The translations under genes and the position numbers were made by a program. From NCBI RefSeq assembly GCF_964275005.1, contig NC_092705.1:3488453-3552452 (forward strand): a DNA stretch of 64,000 nucleotides, written 5' to 3'. Below the pieces are notes generated by a model that worked only from the letters and a program-made list of their open reading frames with translations, had not been told where the DNA came from and searched no databases. Of this stretch, positions 46,244 through 58,200 are shown piece after piece. This DNA is from Diadema setosum (Eukaryota > Echinodermata > Echinoidea > Diadematoida > Diadematidae). Position 1 is the stretch's first letter. Each line of letters starts with the position of its first letter.

Positions 46244-46310
<67 letters not shown>
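46244..46310. repeat. (TA)n microsatellite with poly-T
   Basis: TA units with one CA interruption, followed by about 20 T. Confidence 0.95.
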
Positions 46311-46329
<19 letters not shown>

Positions 46330-46436
46330 TAATGGAAATTGGTTTAATGACGACACGGTAAATGCAATTTTAATTCCAGCGACACGGTTTGACAACTCGT
46401 TGTAATGTGCTTTGAGAACCTAGATAAAATAATCTT

Positions 46437-46521
46437 TTGTGGAGATAATAATATATGAGCTCCTTTGTGGAGATAATATGAGCTCCCTCGTGGAGACAAT
46501 ATGAGCTCCCTCGTGGAGACT
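46437..46521. repeat. short minisatellite, unit about 23 bp
   Basis: About four units of tatgagctccctcgtggaga, the first two carrying ctttgtgg in place of cctcgtgg. Confidence 0.8.
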
Positions 46522-46828
46522 TGGCATATATTTAACATTCTTGTTTATATCTCTATAAGATTTATAATGTTTGTTTTATGTTAAGTGCTGTCTGGGGCAA
46601 ATTATTTGTATAGGGCCCCATTTTCTCTCTCCCTCCTTTCGTTCTTTAAAACAACAACAAAATCATCAACACTATTATATCTGTGTGGGCCATTTTGTGT
46701 GCATTTTGTATACAAATAGAAGACTTCATGGCCGGGGGAAATGGAGGAAAGGGGTTTGGGCGCCATAGAAGGTTTACTAGTGCAGTGTGTCGGTTGTTGA
46801 GAATGTGTCGAAGATACTGAGCAGAGAG

Positions 46829-47065
46829 CTTTAGATTTTCGCGACGCGGACGTTCAGAGGACAAAAAACTGCTCTGCGCAGGCGCAAATTCGGTGATTAA
46901 AATCGATCTGCTTATATCTCTCTCGTCGTCTAGTTTTCACTCCGCGATCCGGGCTATTTTTACGTCCGCTCAACAGGACGCAGAGAGCTTCTAGTTGATG
47001 CACTGATCATATGGGGGCGCCATTTGACTTTGTACGTTGTTCGGTGCGTCACCGTGTAATTTATA
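46829..47065. repeat. repeat L, copy 2
   Basis: gagagctttagattttcgcg, aactgctctgcgcaggcgca and catatgggggcgccatttg parallel 44308-44518. Confidence 0.6.
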
Positions 47066-47513
47066 ATAAGCCAGTTTGGGGTTCCACTTTGAGCATGAGC
47101 AGAAAAAGGTCATTTGTACCAGCAGAGCATGTTGGTTTTTAAATTCACCGAGATAAGCATCTGCGATGTAATTATTATTTATGTAATCCTTGTATGTGGT
47201 GCTTGCCAGCACATTCACCTGACAGCAAAAGTTGTATTTGGCAATATCAATAGAAAGACATTGTTAATACATTCAGTGCAAAGTAATGAAATGGATGCTT
47301 TCCAAGGTGCTGATTGATGGATCATTCTGGTCACCTGGTTTACGTAAGTTCATCCTTTGTTTGAACATGACTGACGAATTCCATAAATTTTTACGTCTCG
47401 CAAGCATATACATTCTGTCACATGAAAAACCTAGTGGAGTGCCTTATCAACTGAAAAAAGAAGAAAGGTAATTTGTAGCCATGTGCACATGAGCTAACCC
47501 CGAACTGGCTTAT
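47066..47513. mobile_element. 448-bp MITE with ATAAGCCAGTTTGGGGTT ends
   Basis: Left ATAAGCCAGTTTGGGGTT and right, inverted, ATAAGCCAGTTCGGGGTT. It sits between repeats L and X, at the position where copy 1 of the same L-X pair carries the J elements. No coding sequence. Confidence 0.7.
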
Positions 47514-47515
47514 CT

Positions 47516-47625
47516 AATGAAAGCTACTTTTCAACGCCAAGCAGGGAGAGAGGAGAACGGTCAACGCAATCGTCCTCTTAAACGTCTGAGTCGCAAATCT
47601 AATGTTCCCTAATATCTATAGAGGA
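47516..47625. repeat. repeat X, copy 2
   Basis: gaaagctacttttcaacg, gagagaggagaacggtcaac and ccctaatatctat parallel 45452-45570. It ends about 530 bp beyond the stop of the fucosyltransferase gene at 48157. Confidence 0.6.
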
Positions 47626-48156
47626 TAATGCATCGTATCGAGCAATCGCGCTAGGTGACTATCAAAATGGAATACACCAATGCAAACATACAAGACATTT
47701 TAAGTCCATCGAATTGACAGGGGTAAATGACAATAATAGAATTGCCCAAAGCGTGCTACAGGTACTAGAATCTCGTAGAGTGAGGAATGAATAAAACGAA
47801 TAAAATTGATGTCTATTCCTTTAACGCAAGAATAGATATTTAATCTTAAAATCCCAAAAAACAAGGATAAAAAACGAGCTCTATATCGCATATCTTTTTG
47901 TAACATTAAATTGTGCCCTCTTTAATTCACAATCTTGTACATCTTTCATTTTAACATCTGAAAAATTACCTCGAGGTGTTTCATACAAATTGACTACGAC
48001 TTTTCCCCAGAAACAAAATGAAATATCATAGCAGCAACACAAACAACGAAAATCTCATGTTAGAGGAACGATTGTGTCTGACTCGAATCTGCTGGCAGGG
48101 CATGGATGTTCATCAGCGTAGAAGGATAAAACACTAGTTTTTGTTATTTTCTCTAC

Positions 48157-49617
48157 TTACTCCCCATCATCTTTGTAATGTACATTGAAGCCCATCACAA
48201 GTTTCTCTCGCTTAGAATCTGAACACTGTCCTTCCCACCACGATTTGAAATCCCTGACCCTACCATGCCAGGACGAACCAGGGTTCACCGTAACGTGTAT
48301 CAATTTCTGTATCAGGTAGCACAGATTGACGCTTGGTTCGCCGGTGAGAAAGGAGCGCGGGAAGCATGCGATCTCAAAATCCCGCCTCCACGAGAGATGC
48401 GCGTAGTAGCGCGAGTCGTCCGCGTCGAGCTCGCGTATGAAATCCACAAATTCCTGCATCGAGCCAAAGTCCTCTAGGTGGATGAATGAATTGGGCGGGG
48501 CTAGGCGTTCGTAGTCGGCACGAGGTGCTCCGTACACAATCGGAACAACGCCATTGCGTAACGCCTTCTGCCACATTTTCTCCGAGATGTAGTCCCTGCA
48601 TTCGCTGTTTTCCAGGGCGAGATAAAATTTGTACTGCGTCAGGACTCCTTCTTCGTCAGCCGCGGAAACCTTTCCGAGTTTGCCGCAGGATCCGTAGGTG
48701 TCAATCGGCAGGTGTCTCTGAAGCTCGTCCATGAATTCACGTCTCTTCCAAGCCGGCCTCCGGCAGTTAGACGACATCCAAGCCATCAGTTTCGTTCGTT
48801 TTGGTAGTGACACATTGAGTACTTGTGTATGGCTTCTTGATTGGCAATACGGAAAATAGATGTCTGCTTCTTGTAGATATGTTATGGAAAGGTTATAAGG
48901 GTTTGGGGTGCCGACAGGAGGTGCATACTCTGGGTCGTGTTGCGGGCTCTCTCGGGAATATAATATCCACATTTGTCCCGCAGGACGCGTCGCCATGAGA
49001 TCGACCAATCGCAGTCCCTCCCGGAGAGATGAAAGTATAATGAGTACGTCGATCGTCGCCATTATACCCCCTGCGGAGAGATCGCTGACGAAACTTGTTT
49101 CGATCGCGCACGAATTTGAGAAGCGGCATCTGAACCGTCGCCATTCCTCGGAGTACGCTTTCCCGAGAGAAAACTCGCAGTGCGACGCGCAATATTTCGC
49201 TATGCGTAAAGTGCACTTCTCTCCGGCTGCAGCTCGTTGCAGCTTATGCATCACTCGATTGACGTCATAATCGACCAACGGCCTCCCACGAAGAATTCTT
49301 CCGACGTCGAGATTCAAAACGTCATGATCGATCACAGGCATGCTCCTCTCAAGGAGTCTTCGTTCTCGACCCGATAGTCGCCAAATCATGGACGAAGAAT
49401 TCTTCACATCAGCGGACTTGACGATGTGCCCAGGAGAAAAGGTGAGGAAGTTTTTAAGTTTCTTTGCCGTTTGATACGCCTCCTGGAACTCGAAGGTTGT
49501 TAGGTTTTTGAATTGGTTCGTTCGATTCCAGCCAGTCGTCAAGCCGAGAGCGAGTAGTGTCATCGAGACAAATGCGACGGCTATGATGAAAAAATCCTGA
49601 AAACGCTTTAAAGTCAT
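48157..49617 (-). CDS. alpha-1,3-fucosyltransferase-like protein, GT10 family (486 aa, single exon)
   Basis: Paralog of the gene at 37540-39072, same strand, about 9 kb away. The open frame runs two codons further upstream, but the first ATG is at 49615-49617 (MTLKRFQDFF), so I start there; A sits at -3. Residues about 9-27 form the signal anchor. GT10 landmarks: LYSRESPQHDPEYAPP (219-234), NPYNLSITY with DIYFPYC (239-258), KRTKLMAWMSSNC, LPIDTYGSCG, YKFYLALENSECRDYISEKM (329-348), VVPIVYGAPRADYE, PPNSFIHLEDF and DFKSWW. Possible N-glycosylation sites are N31, N38, N73, N242 and N268. Around the donor-binding region about three quarters of residues equal the paralog; the stem regions are unrelated. 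Predicted Golgi enzyme using GDP-fucose; acceptor unknown. Confidence 0.93.
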   Translation of the reverse strand: MTLKRFQDFFIIAVAFVSMTLLALGLTTGWNRTNQFKNLTTFEFQEAYQTAKKLKNFLTFSPGHIVKSADVKNSSSMIWRLSGRERRLLERSMPVIDHDVLNLDVGRILRGRPLVDYDVNRVMHKLQRAAAGEKCTLRIAKYCASHCEFSLGKAYSEEWRRFRCRFSNSCAIETSFVSDLSAGGIMATIDVLIILSSLREGLRLVDLMATRPAGQMWILYSRESPQHDPEYAPPVGTPNPYNLSITYLQEADIYFPYCQSRSHTQVLNVSLPKRTKLMAWMSSNCRRPAWKRREFMDELQRHLPIDTYGSCGKLGKVSAADEEGVLTQYKFYLALENSECRDYISEKMWQKALRNGVVPIVYGAPRADYERLAPPNSFIHLEDFGSMQEFVDFIRELDADDSRYYAHLSWRRDFEIACFPRSFLTGEPSVNLCYLIQKLIHVTVNPGSSWHGRVRDFKSWWEGQCSDSKREKLVMGFNVHYKDDGE

Positions 49618-49619
49618 CC

Positions 49620-49643
49620 TCACTCCACTCCGCTCCTGTTCAT
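49620..49643 (-). promoter_or_regulatory. possible 7-codon upstream ORF
   Basis: ATG at 49641-49643 opens MNRSGVE and stops with TGA at 49620-49622, two bases before the fucosyltransferase ATG. If the transcript includes it, translation of the enzyme would depend on leaky scanning or reinitiation. The transcript start is unknown. Confidence 0.3.
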
Positions 49644-51627
49644 ATATTAGCGATCATCGACAAAACTGAATAGAACATGATGTAGGTTTCCATTCAGGGA
49701 CAGCTTACATGCTGGTCAGTCATAATGGGAGCGTGTATTTTCAGCCTCCAGAATAAAGGTGTCATCGAATCCAACAGAACTCATGTAGACGAAATTAAGA
49801 CAATGTCTTAGTCTGTGGCTCTTGGAAGGCTCTGCAATTCATTCTGTGATATACAGCTACGTTCCCGGACTTTTACTGCCAAGACTCGCCCTATTGAATG
49901 TGTCCAGAGTCGACGGAGATTGATTAAATATTTGACAAAGAAGGGACATCAGGGAGACGGACAAGTTAAATAAGTGCTGTCGTGCATAGAGAACGTGAAT
50001 GAACGTGCGATGGTAAAAGTAAAATATATACTACCCCCATGCGGATTTGAGAGCTAATCAATCTTAAGTGTACTTGTTGAGAAAGATGTAAAATAATAAG
50101 AAATTCATTTACCGCTTCCCATTGACGAATGTATAAATATCCACAGCATTAGTGCAACTTTTTTGAAGTTGTACTAAAGTTGAAATTCGATCAATGGTTC
50201 TTTGTTACCAAATTTAACTTAAACGCAGATAAAAATCATGTAGATATCATAAAAGTAAAACAACACAAAACAATCTAATATTATGCACTAATGACTGTGA
50301 TATAAGGGTAGCTGATTCCATCAGAATGCCTATTGTAAAGTTGAAAGTTCAGATTTATTTTCATTTCCATCAAATAAACAGAGAAAATATATACAATGTA
50401 TAAGCAGAACATATTTGTTATAATTTCAAAAACTAAATTAACAAAATACATTTGATAATGAGTAACCAAATGAAGAAAACATAATTGTATTTTTTAATAT
50501 ATACATATGCATAGTATAAATTAACTAAGGATGGGGATGGAAATGGAAGGTCCCACTGAAAAGCTTGTACGATATGAGGCCCTCAGAAAGTACATAAGAG
50601 AAGGAATAATGAATAAATGAAATACAAACAGATATAAAACAAAATGAAAGGACCAATGTCAACTGACAGATCAAATTAGAATGTAAAACAAGAGGAAAAA
50701 AAATAAAAATGGAAAAAAATGAAAGTACAGCACGCGCCATCGTGGACACAAGCAAACTGGATTCCATGATGTAAGAGTAATGACAAAATGTAACCTGGAT
50801 TGAATATTATTGCAAAGAATTGTGTACATACACTGGTAAGAATGCAGAAGAGCGGACATAAAAGAAGGAGAGAGTAGACACAATGGTATATTGTAAGCTC
50901 TATCAAGTTTCTTGGAGTACTGAACTTTTAATCATTCACTAAGGCAACATCATGTCAGTGAAGTATGCTGTAAAGTCTCCAGAGCCTTAGGTACAATCAA
51001 CAGCATACATGCCATCATACCTCCTGACATTTGTGTAAAATTATACAATACTTAATCTTGCCTCATTTGCTTTGAAGTAAGGTTGTGAAAATCTGATTCA
51101 ATCTCGATGGAATTCCATTTTCTTTTTTCATTTTCATTAATATTGTATACATTTCTGGTCATCAATTTTCCTTCGTTTACATTAGGTGCAATATCGTGTA
51201 TAGGGAAATTGTACAATGCATGTTATAGATCAACTCTTTACTTTTCAAAACTATTAAACCCTTATGATAAGTAATACGCAATACAAGGTTTTTTTTATTA
51301 AAAAACACTATTTTGACTATTGCAATATTATATAATTTGATGAGATGATAATAATAACATAATTCTTCTGAAATATTACTTTTGTACAAATCAATCAAAT
51401 GCATCTGATATGATCTCGTCAAAAGAAATGTGTTATGTATCACACACAAACAGAAGTATAATACAGTATTGAATCTCAATTTGTATCATATACACAACAC
51501 ATTTCTTTTGACGATATAATGCTAGATTGTATTTAAGTGTTCAAGTATAAAAATTGATTTGTTCAAAGGGAATATTTCATAAGAATTATCATTATCATTT
51601 CATCAAAATATTGCACTGTACAACATT
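49644..51627. other. AT-rich intergenic stretch
   Basis: No coding exon or recognisable transposon was found. It probably contains the promoter of the 48157-49617 gene, but no TATA or other core motif stands out. Confidence 0.4.
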
Positions 51628-52585
51628 GATTTGATTTGATTTTATTGGTTTCTGCATTATATTATTATTACTCATGCAGATACATACACATATATTGCAT
51701 ACATTGATGGCGCCATAAACATTAATTGTTAACAAAGTAAGTTTCTTCATTGCCTTTACAATGTACAACAAAACACATCAGCGATGCAATGAATAACGCA
51801 GAAGGGCTACAGCTTAAGCATTGCTTGATTTGCATGCAGCCCTCGTACATAATACATAACATATAGGAAAATAGGAGGGAGGGATGACTTGCATAGAGAT
51901 AGGATAGAAGAAAGGAGTGAGGAGAGGTCTGTCTGCTTTCGCTAATACACAAAGTTAGATCACCTGGATCACTGAATAGTAAAGCATGGAAAAGTATTTT
52001 CTCACCGAGATACAGGTGAACAGTGACAGGTCATGGTCGGTTACATAACATTACGCAATAAATTCAGAACGGCGATATTTCCACGAGGGAATTTCATATA
52101 CAAAACAATTACAATGACATTATAAGATCACTGATATCCAGAGAGCAGCATTAGTACATAGACTTTAAAGTTCGAATTTTAGAAGGAAGAGAATTCCAAA
52201 TATCGGGTCCAGTGTGTCTGATAGATTTCAGAGCCATCACCTTTTTAGGATTTTGTAGATGAAATTTATCAGATTGCCTAGTGGGATAAGAATGTATGTC
52301 CTTCTTTAACTGAAATAATGAGAAAAAATAAGATGGCAACTAACCGTTATACAAACGAAACATAAAAAGTGAATTTTGCGAAAAATTAATATTATTTACC
52401 TTTAGTGTTTTTAATTCTACGAACAAAGGATCTGAATGGTCCCGATGACCTGAAGTGGTGCATATATGTATAGCTTTCTTTTGTAGAAGCAATATACTGT
52501 CAATGTGACTTTTTGCAGTTGCCCAAACAATGTTACAGTATGAGATGTTCGATAGTATCAGCGAATTATAAAGCATAGATAAAAT
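51628..52585 (-). mobile_element. 3' fragment of a non-LTR retrotransposon (LINE)
   Basis: On the minus strand the end of a LINE reverse transcriptase is readable: LYNSLILSNISYCNIVW, HIDSILLLQKKAIHICT and FMFRLYNG, then an in-frame TAG where the family has a codon (GLLPSYF), then HSYPTRQSDKFHL, KSIRHTGPDIWNSLPSKIR and a stop near 52151. This is the RT thumb/C-terminal part of CR1/L2/Jockey-type LINEs. A 3' UTR of about 500 bp follows, ending in an aataaaatcaaatcaaatca tail. The 5' portion is absent. Confidence 0.8.
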
Positions 52586-52653
52586 ATTGCACCTATTATA
52601 TCATGCCACATTATGTCATTATATATTATTGTAATCTGTTCTGTTGGTAGATC

Positions 52654-52692
52654 CTGATGAAGGCCGTGATAGGCCGAAAGCTCGATTAAAAG
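52654..52692 (+). other. second hammerhead-like motif
   Basis: CTGATGA is followed by one A, then GGCC (spacer GTGATA) GGCC, then GAAA. The stem is four G/C pairs. The arrangement equals that in the PLE tail at 10449-10482. It may mark a PLE-derived fragment, though no PLE coding sequence adjoins. Confidence 0.35.
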
Positions 52693-52796
52693 GAAAAGTA
52701 GAGAGCAACGACCGCCTCAAACTTGATAATATTTATGCGTCAAAATGAGACGCCACTTACGCTCCGGTCAGGATCGATCTCTACCATTACTAGCAT

Positions 52797-52798
52797 GT

Positions 52799-52861
<63 letters not shown>

Positions 52862-52900
52862 CATATATATAAAAAAAGATATATATATATATATATTAAC

Positions 52901-52945
<45 letters not shown>

Positions 52946-53035
52946 CATATATATAAAAAAAAGATATATATATATATATTAACATATACATATATATATA
53001 TATATATATATTAAAAAAAATATATACATATATTA
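52797..53035. repeat. TA-rich array with a higher-order unit
   Basis: TA runs are broken by tacatatacatatatacata, then aaaaaaagatatata and attaacatataca. The composite unit occurs twice in tandem (about 115 bp) and starts a third time. Confidence 0.85.
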
Positions 53036-53982
53036 ACAATTAGTGAATGCTTTATCATGCACTACACTGGATTATAGAACGACAAAATATGCCAGACAAT
53101 TGCTAAATTAGCTGGAGTGCCGTTTTCACCGAGGCCGCAGGCAGAAGTGATATATAACTGCACTAGGGAAAATATTTTTTCGAGTTCTTTAGTCCAAGAC
53201 TGGTGCATCAATAGAACATGTTTTAATTCTTATAGAAACTATACCCCTCGATCTACATTGAAGTATTACAGTGTTTTTTTTTTTTAATAGCTTCTATGTT
53301 TCAAGTCTTTTTTTGGTCATTTTTGTATATTTTGTATGTATCAGATGACAAATTAGAATGAAATGAATGAAAATGTCAGGAACTGGCAAGCATGACTGCG
53401 TATAGGGTCTTCTTGCGCGCTTTCATGATAGACTCTTTAAGTATCTGTCCCTTTATACTGTTTAACCCGAAGTTAAACAGTTAAACTGATTTCAATCGAT
53501 GAACTGGTCTCAATATCATCTTAGCTATGGAACACAAGACAAATTGCTAGAAACGGACCTTTGGAGTGATATAATCATAATTATCTCCACAAAGTGGCCA
53601 GTCATTGCTATAATGGTCATCTCTTGGGGTCAGTGTAGTCATGTCATCTTCCTCAGAAGCAGCTTCCCAAACACAAAGACTACGCGAGATCGTCCACGGA
53701 ATGCTGACTTCCAACCTTTGTTGAATTTGGCTCGACGATTGCCAACACACTTGCATTGTTAGCCGGGATAGCATGTTGACCACCGGTAAACAGTCTACCT
53801 CCATGCACGGATTCGCTTTATCCAGTTACGTTTTCAGATTAGCATAAGCCAATAATGGTCTCCATTGCAACTCGAAGCCATTTACCTACGTAAATATAGT
53901 CGACCAATACAATAGACTAACCACAATCTTGTTGTCAAGTAGATGGCATCTTGCAAGTAAGAGGATCCCATGCACTACATGT

Positions 53983-54033
<51 letters not shown>

Positions 54034-54049
54034 TATATGTATATATGTA

Positions 54050-54096
<47 letters not shown>
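53983..54096. repeat. (TA)n array
   Basis: TA units interrupted by gaatatatgtatatatgtata. Confidence 0.95.
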
Positions 54097-54101
<5 letters not shown>

Positions 54102-54542
54102 ATTTCTTTTAGTCCTTTCTAATATATGATTTCACTTGTCCATGTCAAAGGGAACAATGAGAAAATTTGACATTTCACACCCTCCATGCGAAGAACATGT
54201 TGCCATCTTCACTTGAAAGTGCTCTGAGGAAATGAAAAAATTGGTTGCAAAACGACATAACTTCATTTTTGCCAATTTGAGATATTTGTGAATAAACCTT
54301 TCAAAAAGCACAAATGAATAAGTATATAAATGAATAAATAAAAGGAAAATATGGGACATTTTTAACTCCAAGAATATTTTGTTGTTATGATACAAGTGAG
54401 GTATCATTGGTATGGATTTCTTTTGCTCTTATCTTGTGATGAACATACTTTAAAATGTTCGAAAATAGGACGCTTAAACCGTTTTACGATCACACTTTCA
54501 AATGCAGGCGATAGGCGCAGGAAGGATGTACCAGCACCTCAA

Positions 54543-54814
54543 CTACTCGATAGGGGACGTCTTCAGATGGTTGATCGAGTACTCCGGCGGGGGGTCATTC
54601 TCCTCTCGACTTCTTCTCTCTCGCCAGACCACCACTTCTACCAGGGCGTATCCCAGCATCGACACCACCAGAACGCAGGCTAGGATGACGAGCTTTACCC
54701 ACACGCAGAGGAAATTACTGTAGGCGAAAGCCACGGTGAACCCCACGGACTCCCACAGACGGTAGTTGGAATACGCGGGCTCCTGCATCTCTGGGAATAA
54801 TATTCCGTACAGAG
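54543..54814 (-). CDS. UNC93A-like exon 7 (terminal)
   Basis: Acceptor CCACCACAG. Encodes LYGILFPEMQEPAYSNYRLW, ESVGFTVAFAYSNFLC and the last hydrophobic helix, then a charged tail with DPPPEY (a PPxY-like motif, PPPEY) and TAG at 54543-54545. Confidence 0.92.
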
Positions 54815-55175
54815 CTGTGGTGGACATTGAGGAAGGAGGGGTGGGGGGAGGGGGACAATAAAGAAAAGGTTAAATGAAACACTGAATCATTTTTATATTA
54901 CTGGCAATAACTATGATTCTGTTACTGATAACTACCATTAATTTACATCTCCTTTTCACAATGTTATGGTATACTCCGTGAGTTTTTATGAAGAAGAGGA
55001 TTTGTTTTCCTATTTTGATTTTACCCACATACAATATACAAACCATCATCTTTTATGATGTTCTTTATTTGAATTTCATTCAATATCAGCATCATTTTAC
55101 AATGAAAGGAGTATCAACAAAAATAACCAGCTGTATCCTTCTCACTTGTGCTGCTGAATAATTATTACACACACA

Positions 55176-55219
<44 letters not shown>

Positions 55220-58200
55220 AACACAAACGCACATATTATGACCATTGGTTGTCTTGCAGGTTGGCTAAAGCCCTTACAATTCAGCTGTGTCTGCCAGATG
55301 GCATCAGCCACTCCCCAGAGCGCCGCGATGACGAAGAAAACCGCCAACTCGCTGCTCTTCGGCTGCCAAACCCCGAGAGCGACTATAAGCGACGCGTTGG
55401 TGAGGGCGCCAAAACAGAAAAGTGGTATTTGACCCGTGTACTTCGCCAGCCGTCCGATCAGGAATGAACAGGAGGCGTCAGCTACCCCGTAACATATCAT
55501 CACGTATCCGACCCAGCCAACGCCAATGGTACAGGTAACGTAAGACTGAAAAACAGAAATGTGAAGATTGGAACAAAAAGTGAATAAATCAAAGCAAAAC
55601 ATAATGGTTCTTATGTGTATGTTTTTTCTTTACGGAGCATAATTAACAACAGCAGTAAGGTTCAACTTCGTGCCCGTTCTCATCATTCAAAATGACAATG
55701 TTGACGCTGAACATTTCGGCCTTGTATAACTCCTTCTTGAAGAAAAATGATGACGGTTATGATGTCTACAATTGTTTTATGTCCAACGGGATAATTTGTA
55801 GTAGCTTGGAGATAAAAGGCATTGCTGATCCACTAGCTTCGGTGTATCTGTCTCTTCTTGATATGTCTCTTCTTGATATTGCAAAGCTACAGGACTGCCC
55901 CCCCAAGGAAAACGCAGTATCTAACATTTTTGGCGATTTTCACTTTTTTGCATAAATATAGTCAGTGGGCAATCCTTCTTCATATGACATATTCAGATTT
56001 TTGAAAAAATGTTTAGAAAGCCACTTTTCCGTAACTGCCAAACGCAGTATCTACACTTAACTTGCACTTTCCCCAAGGAAAAACGCAGTACAGGTGTATC
56101 TACATGATGAATATTTCCCCAAGGAAAAACGCAGTATCTACAAAGCTAGTCTTAATTACCAGACACTGTTATTTATATATGTGAATACTTTGCCGGTTGT
56201 TCTGTAATTTGAACGTAAATTACTTTCTTTAGATATACTTGCTCAATAATAAGACATAATGTTCAAAATATCTAACCGAAACAATACTGATTAGTAAATA
56301 TTTTGATGAGATCGTGATCCTAATATAAAACACAGTGTGTGATTAAGGCTAACCGAGTGCACATTGAACAATACAACACAACAGTGACAGCTTGCAGCTA
56401 GCTAGCTGCACGTGCACTGATGCTGTGCAGCAGTCAGCACAGGGCCCGGCTAGTCAGCATACAGTGGGAGTGTGTACTTGGAATAAAACAAAATGTTGTC
56501 CTGGGGAAAATTACTCGTGAGCCTAGCCCTCAAGAAAAATTTATCTGCAGATAATGAGTAAGTTATTCAAAACTATTTCAATATTGAAAGAATAAAGCTG
56601 ATTGTTTGTCACACGAAGCGAAGTAAACACAAATGCATGTTTGTCACACGAAGCGAGGTAAACACAAATGCGCGCATACATTTGTGTTTACTTCGCTTCG
56701 TGTGATAAACGATCAGCTTTTCTTATTCTTTCATATTCTACCTCAATGATGAACATTATCCGCACTATAACTTGTTGTGAAGTAACTTTGTTAGGCCTAG
56801 ACCCTTGTCAAAATTCCTCAGGCTCCGAATCCGAAAGTTTCTTGGAAAGGCAATAGATCTATTTGTGTTGTATCGGATAAATGTCAGGTTATGTAACATG
56901 TTAACATGTTACACCCTCCCTTAGATCTAACGTTAGGCCTAAGTCTATTAGTCTTTTAGACTTGTCTAGACAGTAACGTTTGAGTCTTGCGTCTCTTTTC
57001 TAATGTTAGACTTAACGTTAATCAGAACTTTCAGGGTCCGTATTCCGAAAGTCTAAAGAAAGATCTAGTGTAGGACTTGAATAGGCCTACTCTAGGGCAG
57101 GCCTGTAGTAAGAAGTCTAAAACTTAACCACTTTTTAGAATCCTAAGTCTAGGCCTAGTGAAGTGCCAATGTTCAATTATCTACTCCATACTATACTGTC
57201 TTAAAATTACAGAGTTGACAATAGTATAGAGTAGGGTCCATGTGAAAAATAGGTACCCACGGTAAATGGACGAAATAGAGACAGTTAAGAATAAGTTGTA
57301 TTTTAATTCTTATTGGATCTAGACAGTGTCTAGGCCTAGACCCTAGTGAGACTGGGTTGTGTAAAATGCATGCATGATCCCATGCTGCATGCTACATAAC
57401 TTACAAGTAAAAAAAGTTAGGCCCTACTTTACAAATTTACATATCGTTAAACTTAGGTTCAATCCAGAAGGAATAGGCCTAGAGAGCGGATGTCACTTCA
57501 TTCTAGACCGGTTCTAGATGTATTTTTTTTTCTAATCAAAGAGTCCTGGCTCGTGTAGGGCTTAAACCTTCTGCAGTTCTAACGTTAGGCTATTTTTTTT
57601 TTTTTTTCTGTGAGCATCGTGCATGTATAGCCTGAGGCGGTAGACTCGTGTAGCCTGCTACGTAGCCAGCCTAGAATAAACGATATAAAAACTAGACCTA
57701 GTCTAGATCGATCTAGGTCCAGACATCCGATTTACATTTATTTTGGTCTAGACAGACTGTAACCTAGACTGTACAGATCTAGGCCCTAGATCTAGTATTC
57801 TAGATGCTAGTTAGCGGCTAGGCCATGTAGCATCACATTACAGCCCTGGCAAGCTTCATATTAAACACGTATCGACGTAACGTTAGGCCTACAGCAAGAT
57901 CGGTCTGGGATACACTTTTAAGCAAAACGTTCAAAGAACGATCTGTTATTTAATAATCTTATGAAGCCTGCTCTGTAATCAGGGCATAAATTGGGGGGGG
58001 GGGGGGTGGAGGATGCATCCCCTAGGGCCAGAGAATACTTGAACAATGATGTATACATGCATACATAATTATGGCAGAAGATTAATCCTAGTCATTCCGC
58101 TGTAGATACTGCGTTTTTCCTTGGGGAAATTCGTTCCATTGTAGATACTGCGTTTTTCCTTGGGGAAATCAGTCAATTGCGTGGGGTTTCCCCAAAGTAT

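Noticed and set aside
52745-53014. Tyr/Ile-rich 89-codon frame
   Set aside because: Translation of the TA/CATA array.
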